A DNA stretch of 23,703 nt. Source: Chloroflexota bacterium. GTDB taxonomy: Bacteria > Chloroflexota > Anaerolineae > J102. The notes under the pieces are model-generated. The model was given only the letters and a program-made list of their open reading frames with translations. It was not told the DNA's origin and searched no databases. The stretch's first letter is position 1; every line of letters starts with the position of its first letter. The DNA lies in the NCBI GenBank assembly GCA_003353825.1, contig PIVW01000026.1, forward strand, positions 1 to 23,703, read 5' to 3'. Position numbers and translations under genes: made by a program. Positions 14,600 to 23,529 of this stretch are shown here, piece after piece.

Positions 14600-17500
14600 A
14601 TGTCGAAAACTCGCTCCCGATCCTACCGCACATTATTTCGCTTCGCAGTGCAGGCAACACTGATCTGGATGCTCCTGGTATCCGCTGTCTTGGCGACTGC
14701 GTTGCCCACCAGCTCTGCTCCATCTGCCACAGGCTTTAGCAATGTGTCGATTGACGCCGGTTCAACGCTAAGCAATGTCACTAAATCAGGAAGCAACCCG
14801 GTTACCTATTCTCCAGATGCAGACAGTGCCTCCATCGGTGTCGACGATATCCAGGACGAACTGAATGATGGTAACACAGTCATCATCGACACAAACAATG
14901 CTGGTGGTAACGAAGATGGAGACATCACCGTTACCGTTTCTGTCGCCAAAACCAGTGGTAGTGATGCCGACCTGTCGTTGCAGGCCAACAACGACGTCAT
15001 TATCAATAATTCCATCTCCCTCACCAACATAGGGGCCGGCCAGATCTCGATAAAGGCCAAACGCAGGATATTCCTAGATACAGACGCCGGTATCACGACC
15101 GTCGATGGTGCGATAACACTCGAGGCTAATATTGCCGGTTCATCCTCAGGTACGTTCGAGGGTATCGAGCTAGACAGTGCCGATATCACTTCTACCAATG
15201 GTGATATCAGCCTGACTGGGCATGGTGGCGACTCGGGTCCTGGGAACAAGGGCGTATGGTTGCGTTCAGGTCCCACAATCGAATCCACAGGAACTGGAAC
15301 CATCGCGGCTACAATTACCATTAATGGCACCGGCGGCAACGGCACAGACACAAACATTGGTGTGTTGATAAGTGGCCCTAATAGTGAAATCAAGTCGGTC
15401 GACGGTGATGTACTCATCGGTGGTCAGGGTGGAAATGGTACAGGACCTGACAACTATGGTGTGCGCATGGAGTCCTGCCTGGTGGAATCAACCGGCACCG
15501 GCGCTGATGCCGCTAACATTACTATTGATGGCACCGGAGGCGATGGCCTATCTAGCAACGTTGGCACCTTTCATTCCATCGGTTCTAAATTGAGTGCGGT
15601 AGATGGAGATATCGCTATCACAGGGCAGGGGCAAGGTAGGGGCACATCTAATCATGGTATCGAAATTTTCATCAGTGAGATCAAAACCACTGGCGATGGC
15701 ATTATCGAACTTAGCGGAATCGAGGGCAGCGTTGGAGATGGTATTGCCAGCTTGAATGGAACGATCACCGCCAATACAGGCTCTTTGACGATGACAACCG
15801 ACACCATCGTTCTCCTGGGCACAACCAGCCTTGGCGGATCTGGCACTCTCACCATCAAACCTTACAAACTCGAGACAAGCATCGGATTGGGCAATGTCCC
15901 GGGCACGGGCACGCTATTTTTAAGTAATTCGGAACTTGGTACCTTTGCCGACGGATTTAGCAGCATCACTATCGGAGATACGGCTGCCGGTATCGGGCTG
16001 GTGCAGATCGCCCCCACCGCAGCATTCCAGGACCCTGTCACAATTGTAGGAGGAAGCATCCATGTCACTGGATTGGATGCAAACGGCAATGATGTGACCT
16101 TACTTGCTCGTACAGGCGGCATCGAGGAAAACAGTACCGGCACAGACATAATCGCCTCTTCGGCGATCCTGGAAGGCAAAGTAACACCGGGTGGTGATGC
16201 GACCCTAGGCCAGCTCATTATTGATGGTGACGGTACACTGATCTCAACAAAAACCTTTAGCATCGATTTGGATGGCACCGCGAGTGACCAACTCCAGATT
16301 CTCGGCGCTAATCGCGCTGTCGATCTCGCTGACACCAATTTGGCAGTCAACTTGCTTAGTGTTCCGCCCGCAGGCACAGTATTTACCATCATAGACAATG
16401 TCGATCCCGGTTCCGACGTAAATGGCACCCTGTTTGCCGGATTTCCGGAAGCTTCGTTCATCACGTCAGGGGGAAAAGCTTTCTTCGTTCGCTATCAGGA
16501 AGGAATCGACAACAATGATGTTACGTTGACCACAAACACAGCGCCGACCGCAGGTTTTCGAAGGCCGAGTAGTCTGAATGAGGGTGACCAATATACGCTG
16601 CGGCTGATCAATGCCAGCGACGTCGATCCACCTGATGTTATTGCCGGTTACGAATACCGCTTCGATTGCGGCGACGGGTCGGGCTACAGCCCCTGGTCGA
16701 GTGGCAACACACGGACGTGTAACGCGCTCGATAACGGGATCCGCACCATGCGTGGCAGGATTCGGGATCAGCATGGCGCGGCGTCGAGTTACTCGGCAAC
16801 CGTATCCGTCGCCAATATATCACCCTCAGTGCGCACCATCCTGAACCCACCACAGATGTCGAATGAAGGGGAAAATCTCACCTTCAATGCTACTTTCTCT
16901 GACCCTGGCGTGCTGGACACGCACACCGCCACCATCGATTGGGATGATGGCTCGCCCGTAGAGAACATACCTGTGAGTCAAGGCACGGGCGGCTTTGGTG
17001 GCCTGGAGGGCTACCACACCTATGCTGACGATGGCGGCTACAACGTCCAGGTCTGTGTCACCGATAATGACAACGCCACCAGCTGCACCACCAAACTCGT
17101 CACCGTGGAAAACGTGGCCCCCACCGTGGATGCCGGTCCCGAGCAGACGGTTGATGAAGGTGAGACCGTGCATCTGGCCCCTGCCGTCTTCACCGACCCC
17201 GGCCTGCTAGACACCCACACCGGCACCATCGGTTGGGATGATGGCTCAGCCCTCGAGACTGGTACGGTCACACAAGAGGCCGGTTTTGGGTCGGTTGACG
17301 GCTTCCACACCTACCTGGATGATGGCATCTACTCAGTCGACGTCTGTGTCACCGACAACGGCAGCGAACCCACCGGCACCGGCAAACTCAGGGGCTGCGA
17401 TACCCTGATCGTCACTGTACTCAATGCCCCCCCTGCCGTCATAGCCGGACCCGATCAAGATGTGAACGAGGGGGACTCGCTAACCGTTGCTGCTACCTAT

Positions 17501-19012
17501 ACCGATGCCGGCGTACTCGACACCCACACCGCCACGGTCGACTGGGATGACGGCACCGTTACAGATCCCGCCACCGTCGACCAGGATCTCAATACTGCCT
17601 ATGCCTCTCATATTTATGCCAACAATGGCAACTATACCGTCGGAATTTGTGTTCAGGATAGTAGTGGGGGCACAGGTTGTGACACCCTCATCGTCACCGT
17701 GCAAAACGTACCCCCTACCGCCAACGGCGACACTTACACCGGCGATGAAGACATCCCTCTGGTCGTGGACCCACCCGGCGTGCTCGATAACGACAGCGAC
17801 CCCGGTGACGATACGATGATAGTACAGTTGGTGAACGGTCCCAGTAACGGCACCCTAACCACCCCTCTGCAAGCCGACGGCTCCTTTGTTTACGCGCCCT
17901 CTCTCAATTGGAATGGCAGCGACTCTTTCACCTATCAAGCCTTTGACGGAATAGACGCCTCCAATGTCGCTACTGTCACCCTCCACGTCCTGCCCGTCGA
18001 TGATCCCATCAAGATTGTGGCCGGTGAGGACACCTCGATAGGTGAAGGGGAGGAGGCCGTTGTCTCGGCCAACTTCAGCGACCCTGACAGTTCTGAAACC
18101 CACACCGCCACTATCGACTGGGGAGATGGCGCCATTGATGGCGGCGCCGTGGATGAAGGGGGTGGTTCCGGCATGGTAAGCGGCAGCCATGTCTATGCCG
18201 ATGATGGCACTTTCATCGTCATTGTTTGCGTCAACGATCCCGGCACAGATGCGTCTGGCGGCTGTGATACCCTTGATGTCACCGTCAACAACCTGCCCCC
18301 CACGGTTGACGCCGGCCCCGACCAATCGCCCAACGAGGATGATATGGCGATTGTCTCGGCAAGTTTCTCTGACCCAGGTATACTTGATACCCACACCGCC
18401 ACCATCGATTGGGATGACGGTCTTGGCCCTGTAGCAGTTGTGTTGAACGAAGCAAATGGCGCTGGCACGGTCAAAGGCATTCACAGTTATCTTAGCGCCG
18501 GGGATTACACCGTCCAGGCCTGTGTTATGGACAATGGTGGGGCAGAGGGTTGTGATAGCTTACTCATCTCCGTGCAGCCCTTCGATTCCGACAGAGACGG
18601 CCTCAGCAATGGCGACGAGCGTGAATTGGGCACCGATCCTTTCAATCCCGACAGTGACGACGATGGTCTCGACGACGGTGAAGAAGTGAATGGCGTCGAG
18701 ACCTGGAATCCCACCGATCCCCTAAACCCTGATAGTGATGGTGACGATATCCCGGACGGCGAAGAAGTTGCCAACGGTACCGACCCCAACGACCCCGACG
18801 ACCCGCCCGCCTGCACCCTGCCCTACGACTTCAACGAAGACAACATTGTCGACATCGACGACGTGTTCATCATCATCGACCAATCGATCTTCGGCGCCCA
18901 GCCCTACGACTCCAGCTACGACATCGCCCCTGACATCCCTGACGGCGTGGTCGACATCGAGGACATCTTTAAGGTTTCCCAGCATGTTGGAGAAAGTTGC
19001 CCGGTGTGGTAG
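14600..19012 (+). CDS. Giant beta-helix / PKD / TSP3 surface protein with dockerin-like C-terminus
   Basis: A 1470-residue exported protein, no enzyme domain seen. Signal peptide about 1-36 (basic N-terminus, core FAVQATLIWMLLVSAVLATA). Residues about 50-640 are Gly/Thr/Asn-rich beta-strand repeats of the filamentous-haemagglutinin type. Then a PKD-like domain (about 650-740), three PKD domains (about 753-1035), a cadherin/VCBS-like domain (about 1037-1133, GDEDIPLVVDPPGVLDNDSD), two more PKD domains (about 1138-1326), thrombospondin type 3 calcium repeats (about 1328-1405, DSDRDGLSNGDE) and a dockerin-like pair of calcium loops (about 1408-1470, DFNEDNIVDIDD and DIPDGVVDIED). ATG 14600 is preferred to ATG 14555 because the signal peptide begins there; CTGGAG lies about 8 bases upstream. 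A likely adhesin. The dockerin-like end could dock on a cohesin of the upstream genes (inference). No autotransporter barrel is present. Confidence 0.85.
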   Translation: MSKTRSRSYRTLFRFAVQATLIWMLLVSAVLATALPTSSAPSATGFSNVSIDAGSTLSNVTKSGSNPVTYSPDADSASIGVDDIQDELNDGNTVIIDTNNAGGNEDGDITVTVSVAKTSGSDADLSLQANNDVIINNSISLTNIGAGQISIKAKRRIFLDTDAGITTVDGAITLEANIAGSSSGTFEGIELDSADITSTNGDISLTGHGGDSGPGNKGVWLRSGPTIESTGTGTIAATITINGTGGNGTDTNIGVLISGPNSEIKSVDGDVLIGGQGGNGTGPDNYGVRMESCLVESTGTGADAANITIDGTGGDGLSSNVGTFHSIGSKLSAVDGDIAITGQGQGRGTSNHGIEIFISEIKTTGDGIIELSGIEGSVGDGIASLNGTITANTGSLTMTTDTIVLLGTTSLGGSGTLTIKPYKLETSIGLGNVPGTGTLFLSNSELGTFADGFSSITIGDTAAGIGLVQIAPTAAFQDPVTIVGGSIHVTGLDANGNDVTLLARTGGIEENSTGTDIIASSAILEGKVTPGGDATLGQLIIDGDGTLISTKTFSIDLDGTASDQLQILGANRAVDLADTNLAVNLLSVPPAGTVFTIIDNVDPGSDVNGTLFAGFPEASFITSGGKAFFVRYQEGIDNNDVTLTTNTAPTAGFRRPSSLNEGDQYTLRLINASDVDPPDVIAGYEYRFDCGDGSGYSPWSSGNTRTCNALDNGIRTMRGRIRDQHGAASSYSATVSVANISPSVRTILNPPQMSNEGENLTFNATFSDPGVLDTHTATIDWDDGSPVENIPVSQGTGGFGGLEGYHTYADDGGYNVQVCVTDNDNATSCTTKLVTVENVAPTVDAGPEQTVDEGETVHLAPAVFTDPGLLDTHTGTIGWDDGSALETGTVTQEAGFGSVDGFHTYLDDGIYSVDVCVTDNGSEPTGTGKLRGCDTLIVTVLNAPPAVIAGPDQDVNEGDSLTVAATYTDAGVLDTHTATVDWDDGTVTDPATVDQDLNTAYASHIYANNGNYTVGICVQDSSGGTGCDTLIVTVQNVPPTANGDTYTGDEDIPLVVDPPGVLDNDSDPGDDTMIVQLVNGPSNGTLTTPLQADGSFVYAPSLNWNGSDSFTYQAFDGIDASNVATVTLHVLPVDDPIKIVAGEDTSIGEGEEAVVSANFSDPDSSETHTATIDWGDGAIDGGAVDEGGGSGMVSGSHVYADDGTFIVIVCVNDPGTDASGGCDTLDVTVNNLPPTVDAGPDQSPNEDDMAIVSASFSDPGILDTHTATIDWDDGLGPVAVVLNEANGAGTVKGIHSYLSAGDYTVQACVMDNGGAEGCDSLLISVQPFDSDRDGLSNGDERELGTDPFNPDSDDDGLDDGEEVNGVETWNPTDPLNPDSDGDDIPDGEEVANGTDPNDPDDPPACTLPYDFNEDNIVDIDDVFIIIDQSIFGAQPYDSSYDIAPDIPDGVVDIEDIFKVSQHVGESCPVW
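16914..18420 (+). repeat. Repeated PKD-coding segments
   Basis: A segment coding roughly LDTHTATIDWDDG recurs five times (near 16914, 17205, 17513, 18096 and 18386) with high DNA similarity, spaced by one PKD domain (about 290-310 bp, or a double interval where the cadherin-like domain intervenes). The pattern indicates domain duplication and gives sites for recombination that would change domain number. Confidence 0.8.
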
Positions 19013-19506
19013 AATACGGGGACCGCTAGTACAAAGCAGCAGGTGTAAGAAGGTTTACACAGATTTTGACTGCTACGTGAGCCGTAAAACGTGAGATATA
19101 ACCCAGCGAGACGATGCTACATTTCACATCTTCACAGTTCACGACATGCAACCACACGAAATCCCATAGCACCTATTTCGTAAGTGCTGATGATTGTGTG
19201 ATAAAATGACGTATTTCAATACCTTCGTCTAAATTGGAGATGACCTCTTGTGCTATATTCGTGACAGTATTCAACCCACAATTGGGTGGGAATCGAACGA
19301 AAATAGGGACTGTCCCCTTGGATAACCTGTATTAATAGCGCTTTCTCTCCACCAAATTGTCCGTTTTGACATTGTAACGAAATTGGCGAAGGTATTGATT
19401 CATGACAAAACAAAGTTGAGCCAGATATCCACTGCTGGAGCTTCTTAATCAGACCGAAATCCATGAGCGAACCACTCAGAAAACCCACTGCTGGAGAAAG
19501 AAGCCT
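19013..19506 (+). other. Intergenic region before the Pmp-like protein
   Basis: About 490 bp without a convincing gene. It holds a small inverted repeat GGGAC-T-GTCCC (19306-19316) next to AAAATA, a CCCAC/GTGGG repeat just before it (about 19276-19290), and two copies of CCACTGCTGGAG (19429-19440, 19485-19496). A 90-codon minus-strand ORF (19216-19488) has no family features and no ribosome-binding site I trust. The stretch may include old mobile-element debris. Confidence 0.5.
19429..19496 (+). repeat. 12-bp direct repeat CCACTGCTGGAG, two copies
   Basis: Identical copies at 19429-19440 and 19485-19496, 56 bp apart. The GGAG of the second copy is the ribosome-binding site of the next gene (ATG 19507), so the repeat could matter for translation, or may simply be a short duplication. 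Confidence 0.7.
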
Positions 19507-21642
19507 ATGTTGTACAACATGTCTTCTCGGTTACCGTTAGTAGGATTTGTATTGCTTATCATCGTTTGTGTTCTTGTGGCACTACCAGGACTTGTTGCTG
19601 CACAGAAGGACCCGGTGAGGCCAGAACTGACTTTGCCATTAGTGACTTTGCCATTAGTGACTGTGCCATTAGTGCCTGCACCTTCTGATGACACTACTGA
19701 CACCCAAGACGGTGATTCATCGCGACCGGCGACCATGCAACTCAACCCGGCAGCCTGCGGTGGACCATCCTACAGCGCCACTGACGAAACTACGCTGAAC
19801 GAAGCCATTGTTTGTGTGAATGATCCAACGGGGGCAAGTACATACACCGGTACATACACCATCACCATCTCTGCGCCGATCACTTTGACAACCAACACCA
19901 CAGCCATCATCAATGCCGTCGCTGAGGAGATCATCATCAATGGCAATAACAATACGGTGGATGGCAATGACACTGGCCGGGTATTCGAGGTGACAGGGGG
20001 CAGCATAGTTAGCTTCCAAGACATCACCATTACCGGAGGACTTGGTCACTCGTACGGCGGTGGCATCTTAGTAAGGGGCAATTATGAAAATGCCATGGTG
20101 AGAGATACGGAAGTGACGATTACGAACAGCACAATCTCTGGCAACGAAGCCAGCGAGGGTGGAGGCGGCCTCCATGTCGACCAGGCAAGCCATGCGCAAG
20201 TAGAGAACAGTATAATTTCTGGCAACGAGGCCCCAAATGGCGGTGGTATATGGGCACATGATGCGGGCACAGAGGTGACGGTTACGAACAGCGAAGTCTT
20301 TAGTAATGTGGCCCACTTAGGGGGCGGCATTTTTGTCGCGGATGCGAGTACGGTATCGGTAGACACAAGCACCATTTCCGGTAATTCAGCGACTTTCGGC
20401 GGGGGAATCTTGACACAGGATTCACAGGATTCTGGCACTGAAGTGACGATTACAAATAGCACCATTTCTGATAATGAAGCGACTGGAGGCGCGGGTGGCG
20501 GTGTCGTCGCCGCACATGCTAGTACAATAACGTTTGAGAACAGCACAGTCACAGGCAACTCGGCTCACTTAGTAGGGGGCGGCATTCTTGTCGGGGCTGC
20601 GAGTACGGTATCGGTATACACAAGCACCATTTCTAATAATTCAGCGCCTTTCGCCGGGGGAATCTTGACACAGGATTCTGGCACTGAAGTGACGATTACA
20701 AATAGCACCATTTCTGATAATGAAGCGACTGGAGGCATGGGTGGCGGTGTCGCCGCCGCAGGTATGAGTACGATAACGTTAGAGAACAGCACAGTCACAG
20801 GCAATAAGGTAACCGGCGGTTATTTCGGCGGCGGCATCTGGGTGCAAGATGAGGGCACGGAGTTGGCTATTACGAACAGCACAATCTCCGGCAACTCGGC
20901 TAGCAGCGAGGGAGGAGGAATAGGAATCCACCGTGACGACGCCACGGGGGGCACGGTGACAGTAACCAACACGATTGTAGCTACCAACACGATTGTAGCT
21001 CTGCAGCAGGAATCTCCTGGTGATGATTGCGGCGGCGGTGGTATCACCTCTGGCGGCTACAACATCGAGAGTAGCGCAAGTTGCGGTTTTACTGGTACAG
21101 GCGACCAGCAAAACGTAAGCGATAGCGCTCTCGATTTGCAGACGCTGGCCGACAATGGTGGGCCCACGTGGACCATGGCCCTGGGCTCCAACTCTGTAGC
21201 CATCGATCAAATCCCGTCGGGAAACTGTAGCTTGACGAGAGACCAGCGGGGCGTTGGCCGGCCACAGGGCGAGGACTGCGACGTCGGAGCTTTCGAGAAG
21301 GAAATCGCCGCCCCTGTCACTCCTTTTTTATCTGGAACACCTGGCACTGGGGGTAACCTTTTCCTTAGCTGGAAAGATGCCACCCAGAACTCGAGATACG
21401 AAGTACGGCGCTGGGCCACTCCCTATTTTAAACCCGTATCTGGTGGCGAAATTATCGTTGATTGGCCTCTTGATCCTGATGGCAGCTGCAGTTTGAGCAA
21501 TAACGAGATCACCTGCACTGTGCAGTCGAACCCTGGTGATATGTACATATACATTGTTAGGGCCTACAATGACATTGATGAAGAGGCTGATGATTCTAAT
21601 CAGTTAGGGGTGATTACATTCGGCCTGCAACCGGGAGGGTAA
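19507..21642 (+). CDS. Secreted right-handed beta-helix (Pmp-like) protein with choice-of-anchor Q-like end
   Basis: A 711-residue exported protein. Signal peptide about 1-32 (LPLVGFVLLIIVCVLVALPGLVAA). A short repeat LPLVT-LPLVT-VPLVP (about 43-58) follows from tandem 15-bp DNA units. Residues about 80-535 are parallel beta-helix repeats with the recurring pattern ITNSTISGNxAxxxGGGI, as in polymorphic-outer-membrane-type proteins. About 545-598 carries the DNGGPTWTMAL ... RDQRGVGRPQGEDCDVGAFE signature seen in choice-of-anchor Q proteins. About 605-705 is fibronectin III-like (LFLSWKDA ... YIYIVRAYN). GGAG at 19493 supports ATG 19507 over ATG 19519. The beta-helix suggests adhesion or polysaccharide contact, but no catalytic residues are evident. 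Confidence 0.85.
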   Translation: MLYNMSSRLPLVGFVLLIIVCVLVALPGLVAAQKDPVRPELTLPLVTLPLVTVPLVPAPSDDTTDTQDGDSSRPATMQLNPAACGGPSYSATDETTLNEAIVCVNDPTGASTYTGTYTITISAPITLTTNTTAIINAVAEEIIINGNNNTVDGNDTGRVFEVTGGSIVSFQDITITGGLGHSYGGGILVRGNYENAMVRDTEVTITNSTISGNEASEGGGGLHVDQASHAQVENSIISGNEAPNGGGIWAHDAGTEVTVTNSEVFSNVAHLGGGIFVADASTVSVDTSTISGNSATFGGGILTQDSQDSGTEVTITNSTISDNEATGGAGGGVVAAHASTITFENSTVTGNSAHLVGGGILVGAASTVSVYTSTISNNSAPFAGGILTQDSGTEVTITNSTISDNEATGGMGGGVAAAGMSTITLENSTVTGNKVTGGYFGGGIWVQDEGTELAITNSTISGNSASSEGGGIGIHRDDATGGTVTVTNTIVATNTIVALQQESPGDDCGGGGITSGGYNIESSASCGFTGTGDQQNVSDSALDLQTLADNGGPTWTMALGSNSVAIDQIPSGNCSLTRDQRGVGRPQGEDCDVGAFEKEIAAPVTPFLSGTPGTGGNLFLSWKDATQNSRYEVRRWATPYFKPVSGGEIIVDWPLDPDGSCSLSNNEITCTVQSNPGDMYIYIVRAYNDIDEEADDSNQLGVITFGLQPGG
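20323..20825 (+). repeat. Recent internal duplication of about 250 bp in the beta-helix gene
   Basis: The segment beginning near 20323 recurs from about 20577. The core from GGGGGAATCTTGACACAGG (20401 and 20656) through GATGAGGC-type sequence to GACTGGAGGC is identical except for a 9-bp insertion in the first copy. Flanking parts differ at scattered positions. This shows expansion of the beta-helix by tandem duplication. A smaller 18-bp duplication coding TNTIVA twice lies near 20965-21000. Confidence 0.8.
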
Positions 21643-21961
21643 ATCCACGTTTTCGAACCGTAGTGGGGAATAACAACCACCTCAGCGCCGTAGGGTACTG
21701 ACATGTGAAACGCTGATATCGCCAGAATACTCTTGAAGAATCGGCCAAAAGACCTTCACAGTGCGATATCTGCCGCCTGCCACCCAGGGCTCGGGTGGCG
21801 GTTTGAGGCGTAGTTTCGCAAGATAGCCACAATGAATCGGCATTGATCCGTTCGATCGGCGTTATGTGCCATGTATAAAACTATGCTAATCTCGGCCAGT
21901 TCTGCTAAACTCTGGCGTTGTTACCCCTACCTGAGAAAAAGCCAACCTGATAAGTTCATTT
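21643..21961 (+). other. Intergenic region before the SH3b lipoprotein
   Basis: About 320 bp. Apart from the hairpin at 21777-21801 I see no gene, RNA or clear promoter. The lipoprotein start at 21962 has no good Shine-Dalgarno. Confidence 0.5.
21777..21801 (+). terminator. Possible terminator hairpin
   Basis: GCCACCC (21779-21785) and GGGTGGC (21793-21799) pair perfectly, extended by T-G and C-G, with loop AGGGCTC, then GTTTG. The stem is stable but the T tract is minimal. It is about 135 bp beyond the stop codon of the beta-helix gene. Confidence 0.45.
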
Positions 21962-22978
21962 ATGCAACGATTTCACCTGAGTCGTCCACTGCTTGCCATG
22001 CTCTTGCTAACCCTGGTTACTATGCTTGTGCTGGCAGCCTGTGGTGGCGAAGAATCAGAGCCCACGCCTACCATGCTGCCACCGACGTGGACCCCAACCC
22101 CTGTAGTATCCCCGACAGAAACGCCCGCAGCAACGCCTGTTCCACCTGCTACCGATACGCCCCTCCCTCCGCCCCCCGTGGAACCGCCAGCGGCGGAGCA
22201 AGAACAAGAGGTGGTCGAACAGCCGCCCGAGCCCGCTGCCACAGAAGCGCCGGCAGCCGAGCCCACCGCCATACCCTTCCCCAGCCTGGTCGTCAGTGCA
22301 AATAAGGCCAACCTGCGCAATGGACCGGGCACAGCCTACAATCAGATTGGATCAGTCAATCAGGGTGCAGAGTTCACGATTATCGGCCGCAACAACAATG
22401 GCAACTGGTGGCAGATTCAAGTAAACAATCAACCTATGTGGGTATTCGATGACCTGGTGACGGCGTCAAACGCCCAGTCAGTGCAAGTCGCCCAAAACAT
22501 CCCCAACCCTCCTGCCAGACCTACACAACCACCTACACCCCCCACCAACACACCCGCGCCCGTTGTACAGGACCCCTGCGCCGGTATCGGTGGCGACGGT
22601 TGTAAATTCCGGGTCAGTGGTGGGCCGGCCTTTACAGCCAATGGCGGTGGTGAACTCAAACTTACACTTGGATTTATTCATAGCGGAGTTGATGGTGGGC
22701 AAGCTCAGGGCAGTTATCGAGTGATCCTAAAGAAAAACGGCGCCGAGATACCAACCAAGGAATGCGCCCCCAGTTGGACAGGCGATCTGCGTAGCGGCCC
22801 CAATGGCAGTTACAATTCTGAATGCAAACTAGGAATCGACAGGATCCCGGATCGCAACGTGGCCGGCCATTACGAAGGCTGGGTCATCGATGGCAACCAC
22901 GAGCGCGATAGCCAGAATTTCACCTTGGATATCCCGGACGGCCAGGGTGAGGTCTGGATGAGATTCGATCAAGGGTAG
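21962..22978 (+). CDS. SH3b-domain lipoprotein with Pro/Thr-rich linker
   Basis: A 338-residue predicted lipoprotein. The signal sequence ends in the lipobox LAAC with C27 as lipidation site, followed by GGEES, so it should be tethered to the outer face of the membrane. A Pro/Thr/Glu-rich spacer (about 32-105) leads to a bacterial SH3 domain (about 107-165: KANLRNGPGTAYNQIGSV ... WWQIQVNNQPMWV), a fold that usually binds cell-wall peptides. After a second Pro-rich spacer comes an unrecognised C-terminal domain (about 202-338) with four Cys in CAGIGGDGC, KECAPSW and SECKLG, likely two disulfides. It reaches to within 4 bp of the converging nitroreductase gene. The role may be cell-wall attachment or sensing; function is not known. 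Confidence 0.85.
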   Translation: MQRFHLSRPLLAMLLLTLVTMLVLAACGGEESEPTPTMLPPTWTPTPVVSPTETPAATPVPPATDTPLPPPPVEPPAAEQEQEVVEQPPEPAATEAPAAEPTAIPFPSLVVSANKANLRNGPGTAYNQIGSVNQGAEFTIIGRNNNGNWWQIQVNNQPMWVFDDLVTASNAQSVQVAQNIPNPPARPTQPPTPPTNTPAPVVQDPCAGIGGDGCKFRVSGGPAFTANGGGELKLTLGFIHSGVDGGQAQGSYRVILKKNGAEIPTKECAPSWTGDLRSGPNGSYNSECKLGIDRIPDRNVAGHYEGWVIDGNHERDSQNFTLDIPDGQGEVWMRFDQG

Positions 22979-22982
22979 GCCT

Positions 22983-23495
22983 CTACCACCTCTCCCAATG
23001 CACGACCTCGATTAACGAACGCTTAGCGCCAGCCTGTGGCGGCCTGGTAAACTTGTCCAACTCTGCGGGATAGCCAAATGAGATGGCCGAGTAACACATC
23101 TTGTCGGGCGGCAGACCAAGTAAGGCATTGGCCTTTTCTATCTCATAGATATTGGCTATCACCGAACCAATACCCATTTCTTGCGCAACCAACATCATAT
23201 TCTGCGTAGCACGTCCCAGGTCAAATGCAACGGGCCAGCGCTCCATCCAGTCGCCGCTTACAAGGGCAATGCCAACTGTCGCCCCGGCCAGGTGTCTCGC
23301 CCACTGCCCACATTCGCCCAACGCCGCCAATCGCTCTCGCTCTTGCAAGACGATAAAGTGCCAGGGCTGGTTATTCTTGGAACTACCTGACCAACGCCCG
23401 GCATCGAGGATGCGAGTGAGGTCTTCCTTAGCGATGGGCTGATCGCTAAATTTACGGGTCGCTCGTTTTGTTCTTACGGTTTCATATACAGACAT
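22983..23495 (-). CDS. Nitroreductase-family flavoprotein
   Basis: A 170-residue FMN-dependent oxidoreductase of the nitroreductase superfamily, cytosolic, with typical length. N-terminal FMN phosphate-binding pattern KRATRKFSDQPI (about 10-21), SGSSKNNQPWHFIVL (about 36-50), GRATQNMMLVAQEMGIGSV (about 93-111) and C-terminal ISFGYPAE (about 138-145). Substrate cannot be predicted. Start ATG 23495 has AAAGGAAA about 8 bases upstream. It converges on the lipoprotein gene with only 4 bp between stop codons. A 5-bp GGTAG/CTACC stem spans that junction, too short for a confident terminator. Confidence 0.92.
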   Translation of the reverse strand: MSVYETVRTKRATRKFSDQPIAKEDLTRILDAGRWSGSSKNNQPWHFIVLQERERLAALGECGQWARHLAGATVGIALVSGDWMERWPVAFDLGRATQNMMLVAQEMGIGSVIANIYEIEKANALLGLPPDKMCYSAISFGYPAELDKFTRPPQAGAKRSLIEVVHWERW

Positions 23496-23529
23496 CGGCG
23501 GATTTCCTTTGGGTGTGTCCTAGATGAGT

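Noticed and set aside
14806..16464. Long minus-strand ORFs opposite the giant surface protein
   Set aside because: Low-complexity antisense shadows produced by the biased codon pattern of the beta-strand repeats.
18987..19015. TTGGAG-17-TAGAAT promoter-like pair at the end of the giant surface gene
   Set aside because: It overlaps the coding end and stop codon, is almost 500 bp from the next start, and can arise by chance; left unannotated for lack of support.
19216..19488. Minus-strand ORF of 90 codons in the 19.0-19.5 kb gap
   Set aside because: No family motif, crosses small palindromes and the 12-bp repeats, and lacks a trustworthy ribosome-binding site.
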